Assembly: GCF_003477605.1 (NCBI RefSeq)
Contig: NZ_QUDR01000035.1
Span: 1-12,338 of the forward strand
From: Clostridium sp. AF37-5
GTDB taxonomy: Bacteria > Bacillota > Clostridia > Lachnospirales > Lachnospiraceae
Reading direction: 5' to 3'
Length of the DNA stretch: 12,338 bases
The notes under the pieces are model-generated. The model did not search any database, had not been told where the DNA came from, and saw only the letters and a program-made list of their open reading frames with translations. Positions 1-7,982 of this stretch are shown piece by piece (position 1 is the stretch's first letter; each line of letters starts with the position of its first letter). A program made the position numbers and the translations under genes.

Positions 1-23
1 ACAGGCTTATAGCCGCAGAGGAA

Positions 24-44
24 ACCACCAGCTGAGCTGGTGGT
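24..44 (-). terminator. Hairpin 12 bases past the symporter stop, possible terminator
   Basis: ACCACCAGCT and AGCTGGTGGT form a perfect inverted repeat around one central base (8-bp stem with a 5-base loop when folded). It lies 11 bases beyond the stop of the minus-strand symporter gene, the usual place for a terminator. Read on the minus strand it is followed by TTTCCTCT, a poor U-run, so termination is plausible but not secure. On the plus strand it is followed by CATGATTTTCG, also weak. A subterminal hairpin of an IS200/IS605-type element is an alternative; no transposase is visible. Confidence 0.4.
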
Positions 45-55
45 CATGATTTTCG

Positions 56-1477
56 TTATTTAATTTTACCTTGTTTATGACGTTTGAAGAAATCCCTTGT
101 TTCTTTTGCCACGACACCACTTAGGGCAAAAATAGCAATCATATTTGGAATTGCCATCAAACCGTTAAAGATATCGGCAATTGTCCACACGGCACTGACC
201 GTCATATATGGACCGATAAATACGGCAAGAATGTAAATCCAACGGAAAATTTTTACATGTTTCATATTGCCGCCACTCAAATATTCCAAACAGCGCTCGC
301 TGTAATAATCCCAGCCAAGAATTGTCGTAAAGGCAAAGAATACAAGGCAGAGCATTAAGACAAATGCGGAAACTTCAGGAGGGAACGGAAGTCCTTTCTG
401 AAAAGCATAGGTCGTAACGCCGACACCCTCAAGTCCTTTTACCTGCCATGCACCGGTTAATACAATGGATAAGCCGGTAAGTGTACAAATAACAATGGTA
501 TCAATAAAGGTTCCTGTCATGCTTACAAGACCTTGACGGACAGGTTCTTTTGTCTGTGCGGCAGCTGCGGCAATTGGTGCACTACCAAGACCGGCTTCAT
601 TTGAGAAGATACCACGTGCAACACCTTTTTGCATAGCGACAAACATACTTCCGACGACACCACCGGTAATTGCTCTTGGCGAGAAAGCCGCTTCTACAAT
701 TACAGCAATGGCACTTGGCACAGCAGTGATATTGGTAACAATTAAAATGCCTGCAAACAGGAAATAAATTATTGCCATAAATGGCACGATAACCTGACTA
801 ACACTAGCAATTCGTTTGATTCCACCAATCAAAACGGAAGCAACGCAAAACGCCAAAACTAATGATGAAATCACAACGGACCAGGAGTACTCACCTAAGA
901 ATGGCAGATTTACACAGTGTGCATTGGCTGAATCAAAAAAGCCGTGAACGGCACTGGAAATACCATTTACCTGACTGAAAGTTCCAATTCCGAAAAGTCC
1001 GACACATACGCCAAAGAAAGCAAATATTTTGGCAAGCCATTTCCATTTTTTTCCCATACCTTGTTCTATGTAATAAAACGGACCGCCAAGGCTGTGACCG
1101 TCTTTTGCGACAACACGGTATTTTACAGCGAGGAGACCTTCGGCAAATTTGGTCGCCATGCCGAAAAAGGCAGCGACAATCATCCAAAAAAGAGCACCCG
1201 GTCCACCTGCACCAACAGCAGTTGCAACGCCGACGATATTACCGGTTCCAATCGTCGCGCTTAGGGCTGTACAAAGGGCAGAAAAACTTGAAATTTCTCC
1301 CTCACCGCCTTCTTCGTTTTTTACCATCCATTTTAAGGCAAGTGGCAGTTTTCGAAACTGCATTACGCCAAGACGCACAGTTAACAAAATACCGCCGGCA
1401 AGAATTAGTACCATAAGGGGAATACCCCAGACAAAATTGTCAATATTAACTAGAATATCATTGATTGTTTTCCACAT
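56..1477 (-). CDS. Alanine/glycine:cation symporter (AGCS family)
   Basis: A complete 473-residue integral membrane transporter that probably imports alanine or glycine together with Na+ or H+. The N-terminus has the family pattern DNFVWGIPLMVLILAGGILLT (about 13-33) followed by an arginine-rich QFRKLP segment. The family signature TIGTGNIVGVATAVGAGGPG spans about 75-94. Many hydrophobic segments continue to about residue 460, and the tail is basic (KRHKQGKIK). Length is normal for the family (about 450-500). The ATG start is preceded by AGGAAGG at good spacing, and a matching sigma-A promoter lies about 45 bases upstream. The gene is divergent from everything else in the window and appears to be transcribed alone. 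Family assignment is firm; the amino acid and the coupling ion cannot be read from the sequence. Confidence 0.93.
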   Translation of the reverse strand: MWKTINDILVNIDNFVWGIPLMVLILAGGILLTVRLGVMQFRKLPLALKWMVKNEEGGEGEISSFSALCTALSATIGTGNIVGVATAVGAGGPGALFWMIVAAFFGMATKFAEGLLAVKYRVVAKDGHSLGGPFYYIEQGMGKKWKWLAKIFAFFGVCVGLFGIGTFSQVNGISSAVHGFFDSANAHCVNLPFLGEYSWSVVISSLVLAFCVASVLIGGIKRIASVSQVIVPFMAIIYFLFAGILIVTNITAVPSAIAVIVEAAFSPRAITGGVVGSMFVAMQKGVARGIFSNEAGLGSAPIAAAAAQTKEPVRQGLVSMTGTFIDTIVICTLTGLSIVLTGAWQVKGLEGVGVTTYAFQKGLPFPPEVSAFVLMLCLVFFAFTTILGWDYYSERCLEYLSGGNMKHVKIFRWIYILAVFIGPYMTVSAVWTIADIFNGLMAIPNMIAIFALSGVVAKETRDFFKRHKQGKIK

Positions 1478-1521
1478 TCGTTTTATCCTTCCTCTTTTTG
1501 TTAAAATAGCATTACTTTTAT

Positions 1522-1551
1522 ACTATATCGTATCTTTTAGGTTCTCGTCAA
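1522..1551 (-). promoter_or_regulatory. Sigma-A promoter of the symporter gene
   Basis: On the minus strand TTGACG (1551-1546) and TATAGT (1527-1522) are separated by 18 bases, each one mismatch from consensus. The start codon is about 45 bases downstream of the -10 box, leaving a short leader with the AGGAAGG ribosome binding site and no room for a riboswitch. Confidence 0.65.
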
Positions 1552-1674
1552 GCATCATACCTAAGTTGTTTGTGTCAAATGTTCGCTCTCACTCGTTGAG
1601 TGCGTAACGGTATGGGCACTGAAAATACCAGCCGCAAATTCTTGATACATGGCAGTTCTTTTAATGTAAGTAAG

Positions 1675-1845
1675 TGCCTTATGCAACCTTAACCTTTATA
1701 AAAAGTGAAAAGCGTTGCATGAATTTTGAAAAGATGTGTCTGAAAACAACCAAAAGCAGAAATTTCTCTCGAAAGAGTTGCATTTGCCCTGTGATTTTCT
1801 CTAATAAGGGCTGATAATGGGGCAAATATGCAACCCTATAAGGCA
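1675..1845. repeat. Cluster of GTTGCAT inverted repeats in the intergenic gap
   Basis: The gap 1478-1993 holds no convincing gene. Within it the heptamer GTTGCAT occurs four times: inverted at 1681-1687 and 1828-1834, direct at 1714-1720 and 1777-1783. The first two copies face each other. The last two belong to a longer near-perfect inverted repeat: GTTGCATTTGCCC (1777-1789) against GGGCAAATATGCAAC (1820-1834), differing by one AT dinucleotide, with about 30 bases between. The outer words GCCTTAT (from 1676) and ATAAGGC (about 1838-1844) are also complementary. This could be a structured non-coding RNA, a small palindromic element or an operator cluster; the sequence does not decide. Confidence 0.5.
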
Positions 1846-1936
1846 AATCAAGTAAAAAGCGTTGTTTTGGCTCGATATTGCGCTTAAGTCACCCCGATTG
1901 TGCCAAATATTTGATACAAACCATACCGGATTCGTT

Positions 1937-1966
1937 TTGGTAATTTCGCAAAAGTTATGGTAAAAT
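1937..1966 (+). promoter_or_regulatory. Weak candidate promoter before the Cys-rich protein gene
   Basis: TTGGTA (1937-1942) and TAAAAT (1961-1966) are separated by 18 bases, with a TGG just before the -10 box. The -35 box matches consensus at only four positions. The ribosome binding site GGAGG lies about 15 bases further on, just before the ATG at 1994, so the leader would be short. Confidence 0.35.
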
Positions 1967-1993
1967 GGAGAGCAGAGAAGAGGAGGCGCGTGC

Positions 1994-2944
1994 ATGATAA
2001 ACAGTTATCGTTTTTTTCAAAATAAGGAGTGTGAATATTTTCCCTGCCACAAGACGGAAAACGAGGAGGAGTTTAATTGTTTGTTCTGTTATTGCCCGTT
2101 GTATCGTGAAAAAAAGTGCATTGGAAATCCGGTTTGGTTTTTGAATGCGAAGGGACAGAAAATGAAAGACTGCAGTCAGTGTGAGGTGATACATCGCCCG
2201 GAAGCTTATGACAAGGTAATGCAGCAATTACAGAGGCAGGATGAAATAATTTCTCTAAATATCGGAAACCTCAGGGAAGAAATTTGGGAGCGTATGGCAC
2301 AGATTGCTTCGTGGGATCAGATGGATAAGAGAACACACAGACAGCATAAAGGGATGGCAGTTAGCAGCATTGGAGAAATTCTGGAAAGGAATAAATATTT
2401 GTACCGTGTTTTGATTCTTTTGCAGCCGTTTTCGGGGCAATGTGTAGAAGATGGCTGGTTTTCTTTTGGAAATGATAAGATGCAGTGCCAGGTGCTGTCA
2501 CGCATTGACAGGAGACAGGTTGAAACCGGTTATTTGTATGCATTTCATGCACCGGAATATGAAGTAGAAGAAAGTAAGGCACTTTTAACACAGTATTACT
2601 GGGAAATTTTTCAAATCGCTTGTTTGGATGTGGTAAGAGAGTGGCTGCGGGAGTATTTGCAGCGGAAGCACAGCGTGTATGAAAAACGGTTTTGTAGCCC
2701 TGCTTTTGGCGCAGGTTTTTATGGAATGGAGTTATCTGCATCAGAGAAAATGCTGCAATTAATGGATGCTGAAAAAATTGGAGTTTCATGGGATGGTGGA
2801 AAAATGAAACCACAAATGAGTGTGGCAGGTGTGTACCTGATTAGCAGAAAAGATATTTTGTCAGACTGCAGGGATTGTGCAAACTGTATCGGGCAGCAGA
2901 CAGGCTGTGCATTTTGCTGTAACAATCCGAAAAAAATGAGTTGA
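1994..2944 (+). CDS. Cys-rich small domain fused to a methionine-synthase-activation-like domain
   Basis: A 316-residue soluble protein with two recognisable parts. Residues 1-80 match the cysteine-rich small domain seen near cobalamin genes (Pfam zf-like PF04071): FFQNKECEYFPCHK, then EFNCLFCYCPLY and KDCSQCEVIHRPEAY. Likely metal ligands are C13, C18, H19, C29, C32, C34, C42, C60, C63 and H67. Residues about 120-285 resemble the B12-dependent methionine synthase activation fold of small clostridial proteins, including RFCSPAFGAGFYGM (232-245, the counterpart of the AdoMet-binding RxSPGYG loop) and IGVSWDGGKMKPQMSVAGV (262-280). The end carries a further cluster CRDCANC...CAFCC (292-309) that could bind iron-sulfur or zinc. 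The start is set by GGAGG seven bases before the ATG. A role in corrinoid handling or reactivation is inferred from the families; the exact substrate is unknown. The canonical GY of the loop is replaced by AF, so AdoMet binding is uncertain. Confidence 0.75.
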   Translation: MINSYRFFQNKECEYFPCHKTENEEEFNCLFCYCPLYREKKCIGNPVWFLNAKGQKMKDCSQCEVIHRPEAYDKVMQQLQRQDEIISLNIGNLREEIWERMAQIASWDQMDKRTHRQHKGMAVSSIGEILERNKYLYRVLILLQPFSGQCVEDGWFSFGNDKMQCQVLSRIDRRQVETGYLYAFHAPEYEVEESKALLTQYYWEIFQIACLDVVREWLREYLQRKHSVYEKRFCSPAFGAGFYGMELSASEKMLQLMDAEKIGVSWDGGKMKPQMSVAGVYLISRKDILSDCRDCANCIGQQTGCAFCCNNPKKMS

Positions 2945-2969
2945 TACATGTGGCGAAAAATGATAAAAT
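2941..2969 (+). promoter_or_regulatory. Extended -10 promoter of the ABC-F gene
   Basis: TTGATA (2941-2946) and TAAAAT (2964-2969) are 17 bases apart, each one mismatch from consensus, with the extended -10 TG at 2961-2962. The -35 box overlaps the stop codon of the preceding gene. Transcription from here would give a leader of about 60 bases before the TTG start at 3036, with no clear attenuator in it. Confidence 0.6.
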
Positions 2970-3035
2970 AAAAAATAGTTTTTATGTGGTTAAAAAGGGT
3001 GGAAAATTGCATAACAGAGAAGAAGGACGATTGAT

Positions 3036-4859
3036 TTGAATATTTTATCACTGGAACATTTGACACATTCATATACGGAAAGAAAACTTTTTGATGACGC
3101 CGATTTTTATCTTCATGAAGGGGATAAGGTAGGTGTAATCGGAATCAATGGAACCGGCAAGTCGACTTTGCTGAAAATTATGGCAGGGCTGGAGACTCCG
3201 GATGAAGGACAGGTTATACAGGCATCGAATCTGATGATTCATTATCTGCCTCAGAATCCGGAATTTTCGGAAGAGGACACGGTTTTACAGAGTGTTCAGA
3301 ATATGGTGCATCACCATGCCAATGAAAATGAATTGATAGCGGCTAAGGCAATGCTTACAAGGCTTGGTATTACAGACTTTGAACAGAAGACAAGAGAGCT
3401 TTCCGGTGGACAGAGAAAGCGTCTTGCACTTGTTTCCGTGTTGATTACTCCATGTGATGTGCTCATATTGGATGAGCCGACAAACCATTTGGACAGTGAG
3501 ATGGCAGATTGGCTGGAAAACAAGCTGAAAGCCTTTCGAGGGGTCTTGGTTATGGTGACGCATGATAGGTATTTTCTGGATTCCGTGACAAATAAAATCA
3601 TAGAGCTTGACAAAGGGAAAATATACAGTTACGACGAAAAATATTCTGGGTTTCTGCAGCGAAAGGCAGAGCGGGAAGAAAGTGTGCGTGCCAGTGAGAG
3701 AAAACGTCAGAGTATTTTGCGCAAGGAGATTGAGTGGATTTCGCGTGGTGCCAGAGCTCGTTCGACGAAACAGAAGGCACACATCCAGCGATACGAAGCA
3801 CTGAAAAATCAAAAGGCACCGGAAGTTGATGAAAAACTCCAGTTAAGCAGTATTTCATCCCGTATGGGAAAAACGACAATCGAAATTGAAAATGTATCAA
3901 AAGCTTATGGTGAGAATACATTGATACGTGATTTTTCTTATATATTTCTCAAACATGACCGGATTGGTTTTGTTGGGAAAAACGGCTGCGGCAAGACGAC
4001 ATTAATGAAAATGATTGCCGGCCGGATTGAGCCGGATGCCGGCAGTATTAAAGTTGGACAGACGATTCGGATTGGTTATTATACACAGGAAATCGAAAAG
4101 GAAGAATCCGCGGGAATTGCTTATATGGATGCGGATGAAAAGGTGATTGATTATATTAAAAACACGGCAGAATTTGTGCGCACCAGTGATGGGCTTGTCT
4201 CGGCATCTGCCATGCTGGAGCGCTTTTTGTTTCCGCCTTCGCAACAGTATAGTGCCATTGGTAAATTATCCGGTGGTGAAAAAAGAAGGTTAAATCTTCT
4301 CCGCGTGCTGATGGAGGCGCCAAACGTACTTATTCTTGACGAGCCGACAAATGATTTGGATATTGAAACGATGACAATTTTAGAGGATTATTTGGATGAC
4401 TTTGACGGAATTGTTATCACAGTTTCACATGACCGGTATTTTTTGGACCGTATTGTAACCCGCATTTTTGCTTTTGAAGAGAATGGTGCAATTCGCCAGT
4501 ACGAAGGCGGTTACACAGATTATGTGAAAAAGCGTCCGGCGAGTACGGAAAATTCTTTCGACGGAAAAACTAAGAGCCATACCGGTAACAAAGAGGCACA
4601 CAGGGCGTACAAAAACCGTGAGAAAAAACTTAAATTTTCTTATCAGGAACAGCGTGAATATGAGACCATCGAAGAGGATATTTCTGTGTTAGAGACGACC
4701 ATTGAAACACTCGATAAAGAAATGGCGGAGAATGGCACAGATTATGTCAAACTTCGCGAGTTATCCGAGAAAAAAGAAGAAGCAGAGGAGCAGTTGATGG
4801 AGAAAATGGAACGCTGGGAGTATTTGGAGGAACTGGCGGAAAAGATAGCAAATCAGTAG
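3036..4859 (+). CDS. ABC-F family ATPase, Uup-like
   Basis: A 607-residue soluble protein with two ABC ATPase domains in tandem and no membrane segment, so a ribosome-associated ABC-F factor and not a transporter. Domain 1 has Walker A GINGTGKS (36-43), signature LSGGQ (122-126) and Walker B LILDEPTNHLD (143-153). Domain 2 has GKNGCGKT (314-321), LSGGE (411-415) and LILDEPTNDLD (432-442). The linker contains EIEWISRGARARSTKQKA (231-248), a pattern typical of the Uup branch, and the C-terminus (about 525-607) is the charged coiled-coil Uup-type domain. Both catalytic glutamates are present. The start is TTG: AAGGA lies eight bases upstream, no in-frame ATG or GTG is nearby, and MNILSLEHL is the normal family N-terminus. 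Uup-like proteins act on ribosomes or branched DNA; an antibiotic-resistance role is less likely for this branch but not excluded. Confidence 0.92.
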   Translation: MNILSLEHLTHSYTERKLFDDADFYLHEGDKVGVIGINGTGKSTLLKIMAGLETPDEGQVIQASNLMIHYLPQNPEFSEEDTVLQSVQNMVHHHANENELIAAKAMLTRLGITDFEQKTRELSGGQRKRLALVSVLITPCDVLILDEPTNHLDSEMADWLENKLKAFRGVLVMVTHDRYFLDSVTNKIIELDKGKIYSYDEKYSGFLQRKAEREESVRASERKRQSILRKEIEWISRGARARSTKQKAHIQRYEALKNQKAPEVDEKLQLSSISSRMGKTTIEIENVSKAYGENTLIRDFSYIFLKHDRIGFVGKNGCGKTTLMKMIAGRIEPDAGSIKVGQTIRIGYYTQEIEKEESAGIAYMDADEKVIDYIKNTAEFVRTSDGLVSASAMLERFLFPPSQQYSAIGKLSGGEKRRLNLLRVLMEAPNVLILDEPTNDLDIETMTILEDYLDDFDGIVITVSHDRYFLDRIVTRIFAFEENGAIRQYEGGYTDYVKKRPASTENSFDGKTKSHTGNKEAHRAYKNREKKLKFSYQEQREYETIEEDISVLETTIETLDKEMAENGTDYVKLRELSEKKEEAEEQLMEKMERWEYLEELAEKIANQ

Positions 4860-4862
4860 AAG

Positions 4863-4901
4863 GTAACATTAAGGACACTGTGTATTCAAGTTGTGTAACA
4901 T
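4863..4901 (+). repeat. GTAACAT direct repeat upstream of the GH97 gene
   Basis: GTAACAT occurs at 4863-4869 and again at 4895-4901, 32 bases apart, close to three helical turns. Direct repeats on one helix face suit AraC-family regulators, and one is encoded downstream. No strong promoter could be fixed in 4860-4994; TTGTGT (4891) with TATTAC (4913), and TTGTAT (4942) with an AT-rich -10, are weak options. Confidence 0.25.
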
Positions 4902-4988
4902 ATTTTCACATGTATTACTTATAAAAAGACATTCTCTATTTTTGTATTTATGATAGCATTATATATAGCATTAATCAAATAAAAAAAT

Positions 4989-4993
4989 GGAGG
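4989..4993 (+). promoter_or_regulatory. Ribosome binding site that sets the GH97 start at 5001
   Basis: GGAGG ends only one base before the ATG at 4995 but seven bases before the ATG at 5001. The second is therefore the likely start, which also gives a cleaner signal peptide (MRRQIKRVV). Confidence 0.75.
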
Positions 4994-5000
4994 TATGGTT

Positions 5001-7967
5001 ATGAGGAGACAGATAAAGAGAGTTGTGGCGACATTGCTGACGGCATCGTTGATTGTTCCTATGTGTTATGGAAACAAAGTTTCTAATGCTGAAATGGTGA
5101 AAAAGAATGTTACAGCAACTGCAGTTGATGAGGATGGTTCAGATGGGCTGACAGAAATCACAGAATTGCATGCAGCATCGGTAGATAATAAAATAGAAGT
5201 TCGCATATGGAAGAATGAGGAGGGGAAAATTTTTTATTCTGCATACCGGAATGGACATGTTACGTTGAAATGCGTACCACTTGGCATTGTGACGAAAAGT
5301 GTTGATTTATCTACTGGTCTGCAGGTGGATGAGGAGTCATATGAACTTAAAAAGGGAAAAGAAGAGTATGATTGGTACCAGGGAAGTAAAAAACATGTAA
5401 ATAAAGAATATCAGGAAATGTCATTTGTGGTAACAAAAGAAAATGCAAAAATGCAGGTGATTTTCCGTATTTTTGAAGATGGTATTGGATTTCGTTATGT
5501 TGTGGATGGAGACACGACAACACAAAATGAGAAAACAGTGATTACCAGTGAAGTAAGTTCCTTTGAATTTCCTATGGATGGAAGAGTATGGAATGCCGAC
5601 TGGTACAGTTCAACTTACGAGCCGGGCTCTTATTCGACAAGGACAATGACCCAGGTAAAGAATGCAAATGGAGATGTTCCACCTGCAATTCTCTCTCAAG
5701 TGGCGAATGGGAATGGTTCCTGCTATATGCTTTTAACTGAGGCAAATGTGTATAACGAGAAAAAACCTTATTGTGCAACTATTTTTCATACAAATCAGGG
5801 AAGTGCTGCCTATAAAGTTCAGTTTAGTAAATATTTAAAGCAGGAGCAGGACCCAGAGTATGTTGGTAAGACTTTTAAGGCGGAATACCTGCCAATTGAG
5901 AGTGTTACAATGGAGAATGAATTTCATACACCATGGCGTGTATGCATTATGACGGATACATTAAATGATTTGACGAACAGTTCGTTGGTTTCTGACCTCA
6001 ATCCGGCAGCAGAGGGAGACTTTAGCTGGGTAGAACCAGGTACAGCATCTTGGTCCTGGTGGTCAACAGGAGATCCGATTGAATATCAGTCTTTGTATGA
6101 TTATATTGACTATGCGGAAGAAACAGGACAGAAGTATTGTCTTGTTGATTTTGGATGGGAAAACTGGAAGGACAGTTCCGGAAAATTGGATTATGAAGAA
6201 AAGTTAAAGAAATTATGTAAGTATGCCAATGAAAGAAACGTAGGAATACTTGTCTGGTATGGAGTAAAGAAACGAGACGGTGCACATCGGGTAGACCTTG
6301 ATAATCCTGAAACTATTGAAAAAGAATTTGCATGGTGCGAAAGTCTTGGCGTTAAAGGTGTTAAAGTTGATTATCTTGAGAGCGACAGTCAGTGGGCGAT
6401 GAAAGATATGTATGATATTGCATCCATTGCGGCGAAACATAAATTAGTTGTAAATTATCATGGTTGCACAGATCCAAATGGCGAGAACAGAACATTCCCG
6501 AACATTTTATCGAGTGAGGCTGTACAAGGAAGTGAGTACTTCAAGTGGGGAAATGGTTCGCCTATAGAGACTCTTCTTACTTTGCCTTATACGCGTAATG
6601 TAATCGGTTCCATGGAATTTACACCGGTTGGAATGAGTGTGAAAAATTGTAAGGCGACGAATGGTTTCATGCTTGGAATGACAGTTGTCTATGAATCGGC
6701 AATGCAGACGCTGGCACATTCCTGCCACGTATATCCGGGGTATGGTGGTTTGTCATTCCTTACAGATATTCCATCATCCTGGGATGAGTCTGTTTTGTTG
6801 GAGGGGTCTGAACCACGCAAAGTAGCAATTCGTGCAAGAAGGAGTGGCGAGCGTTGGTACCTCGGTGCTATGACAGCTAAAGAAGATAATTATGAAGCAG
6901 ACCTTTCTTTTTTGGATGCAGGTGTAAAATATTATGCGTATGTTTATACGGATAATTCTGATAATTCCAACATTCAGATGGAGAAAAAAGAAGTAACTTC
7001 CAAGGATAAACTCACACTGCCACTTAAGGGAAACGGTGGTGCAGCTGTCATTTTCAGCAAGAAAGATGATTTGAGATTAACATCTTATGATAATTACAAC
7101 TATTTTGAGGCAGAGAATGCAAATCTTGGTCTTGGCAACAAAACACCGACAACTGCTCAGTATGTTTCCAATAAAGCTTATATCGGAAAAATACGTGGAG
7201 TGCAAAACCGTGTTAAATTTGAAAATATCGAAGCTCCGGAAGCTGGTATGTATGACCTGAAGCTCTACGTGGTAAGTGGAAGCAAAAAGAAACTTAGTAT
7301 TCGTACAAACCAATATGAATCAGTACAAGTAACTGATATTGTGGGGATTTCCGGTAATAGTTCTGCAGTAGGGTGTGTGTCCACCCAGGTTTATTTAGAC
7401 AAAGGAAAGAATACAATTTATGTATATAATCCGACAGCTCTTGGTCCGGGACTTGATCGTATTGCTATATCAAAGACAAAAACAGCAGATGCTGCAGTTC
7501 CTAAGATAGCTACAGATTATCCGGAATTATATGCGGATTATCCAGGAACTACATCTACTCCGGAACCTACTGCAACACCTGTGCCTACGACAGCGCCTGT
7601 TGTAACTCAAACTCCTGCATTGACAGCAGTTCCAACACAGGTACCAGTTCAGAAATCAACTCAGAAAGTAACTCAGAAAGTAACAAAACCTGGCAAAGTA
7701 AAAGGTCTGTCAGTGAAGAGCACTTCTAAAAGGAAGATGTTTGTAAAATTTGCGAAGATTAAAAATGTAAAGGGGTATCAGATATCATATAGCACAAATA
7801 AAACATTTAAGAAGGCTAAGAAGGTTACAGTTTCTTCTAATTCAAAGACAATTAAAAAACTGAAATCGAAAAAAATGTACTATGTACGCGTTCGTGCTAT
7901 ACGCAAAAACAAACAAAAAACATTGTATGGAGCATGGAGTGCTAAGAAAAAGGTAAAAATAAAATAA
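5001..7967 (+). CDS. Secreted GH97 glycosidase with CBM6/35-like and FN3 domains
   Basis: A 988-residue extracellular glycoside hydrolase of family 97, probably releasing alpha-linked galactose (or glucose). In order: a signal peptide (1 to about 30, probable cleavage after KVSNA); a GH97 N-terminal beta domain (about 45-300); a TIM-barrel with LVDFGWENW, GVKVDYLESD, YHGCTDPNGENRTFPN and SSEAVQGSEYFKW; a GH97 C-terminal beta domain (to about 690); a CBM6/35-like module starting YFEAEN (about 701-828); a Thr/Pro-rich linker (about 848-895); and a lysine-rich fibronectin-III domain (897-988). D457 in KVDY sits where retaining GH97 enzymes have their nucleophile, and E506 is the likely acid/base. 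This favours the retaining alpha-galactosidase-like branch over inverting SusB-type alpha-glucosidases. There is no LPXTG or SLH anchor; the basic FN3 may hold it to the wall. It is followed by a regulator of the raffinose/melibiose type, consistent with an alpha-galactoside role. The start is chosen by ribosome binding site spacing. Confidence 0.88.
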   Translation: MRRQIKRVVATLLTASLIVPMCYGNKVSNAEMVKKNVTATAVDEDGSDGLTEITELHAASVDNKIEVRIWKNEEGKIFYSAYRNGHVTLKCVPLGIVTKSVDLSTGLQVDEESYELKKGKEEYDWYQGSKKHVNKEYQEMSFVVTKENAKMQVIFRIFEDGIGFRYVVDGDTTTQNEKTVITSEVSSFEFPMDGRVWNADWYSSTYEPGSYSTRTMTQVKNANGDVPPAILSQVANGNGSCYMLLTEANVYNEKKPYCATIFHTNQGSAAYKVQFSKYLKQEQDPEYVGKTFKAEYLPIESVTMENEFHTPWRVCIMTDTLNDLTNSSLVSDLNPAAEGDFSWVEPGTASWSWWSTGDPIEYQSLYDYIDYAEETGQKYCLVDFGWENWKDSSGKLDYEEKLKKLCKYANERNVGILVWYGVKKRDGAHRVDLDNPETIEKEFAWCESLGVKGVKVDYLESDSQWAMKDMYDIASIAAKHKLVVNYHGCTDPNGENRTFPNILSSEAVQGSEYFKWGNGSPIETLLTLPYTRNVIGSMEFTPVGMSVKNCKATNGFMLGMTVVYESAMQTLAHSCHVYPGYGGLSFLTDIPSSWDESVLLEGSEPRKVAIRARRSGERWYLGAMTAKEDNYEADLSFLDAGVKYYAYVYTDNSDNSNIQMEKKEVTSKDKLTLPLKGNGGAAVIFSKKDDLRLTSYDNYNYFEAENANLGLGNKTPTTAQYVSNKAYIGKIRGVQNRVKFENIEAPEAGMYDLKLYVVSGSKKKLSIRTNQYESVQVTDIVGISGNSSAVGCVSTQVYLDKGKNTIYVYNPTALGPGLDRIAISKTKTADAAVPKIATDYPELYADYPGTTSTPEPTATPVPTTAPVVTQTPALTAVPTQVPVQKSTQKVTQKVTKPGKVKGLSVKSTSKRKMFVKFAKIKNVKGYQISYSTNKTFKKAKKVTVSSNSKTIKKLKSKKMYYVRVRAIRKNKQKTLYGAWSAKKKVKIK

Positions 7968-7982
7968 TCTTTAATAAACAAT

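Noticed and set aside
944..1607. Plus-strand open frames inside and beyond the symporter gene
   Set aside because: They lie opposite the firmly identified symporter, have no ribosome binding site, and their translations show no family pattern.
1560..1990. Cobalamin or other riboswitch ahead of the Cys-rich/MetH-activation-like gene
   Set aside because: No B12-box-like sequence was found, and the GTTGCAT repeats do not match a riboswitch I recognise.
1801..1995. Minus-strand 64-codon frame in the intergenic gap
   Set aside because: It crosses the candidate promoter and ribosome binding site of the Cys-rich protein gene and has no ribosome binding site of its own.
3285..3921. Minus-strand open frames of up to 175 codons opposite the ABC-F gene
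   Set aside because: They lie antisense to well-conserved ATPase motifs and have no ribosome binding sites or recognisable protein pattern.
3036..4859. Antibiotic-resistance ABC-F protein
   Set aside because: The linker pattern and C-terminal coiled coil fit the Uup branch, and no attenuator leader typical of resistance genes was seen.
4995..5000. ATG at 4995 as start of the GH97 gene
   Set aside because: Only one base separates it from the GGAGG ribosome binding site; the ATG at 5001 has seven-base spacing.
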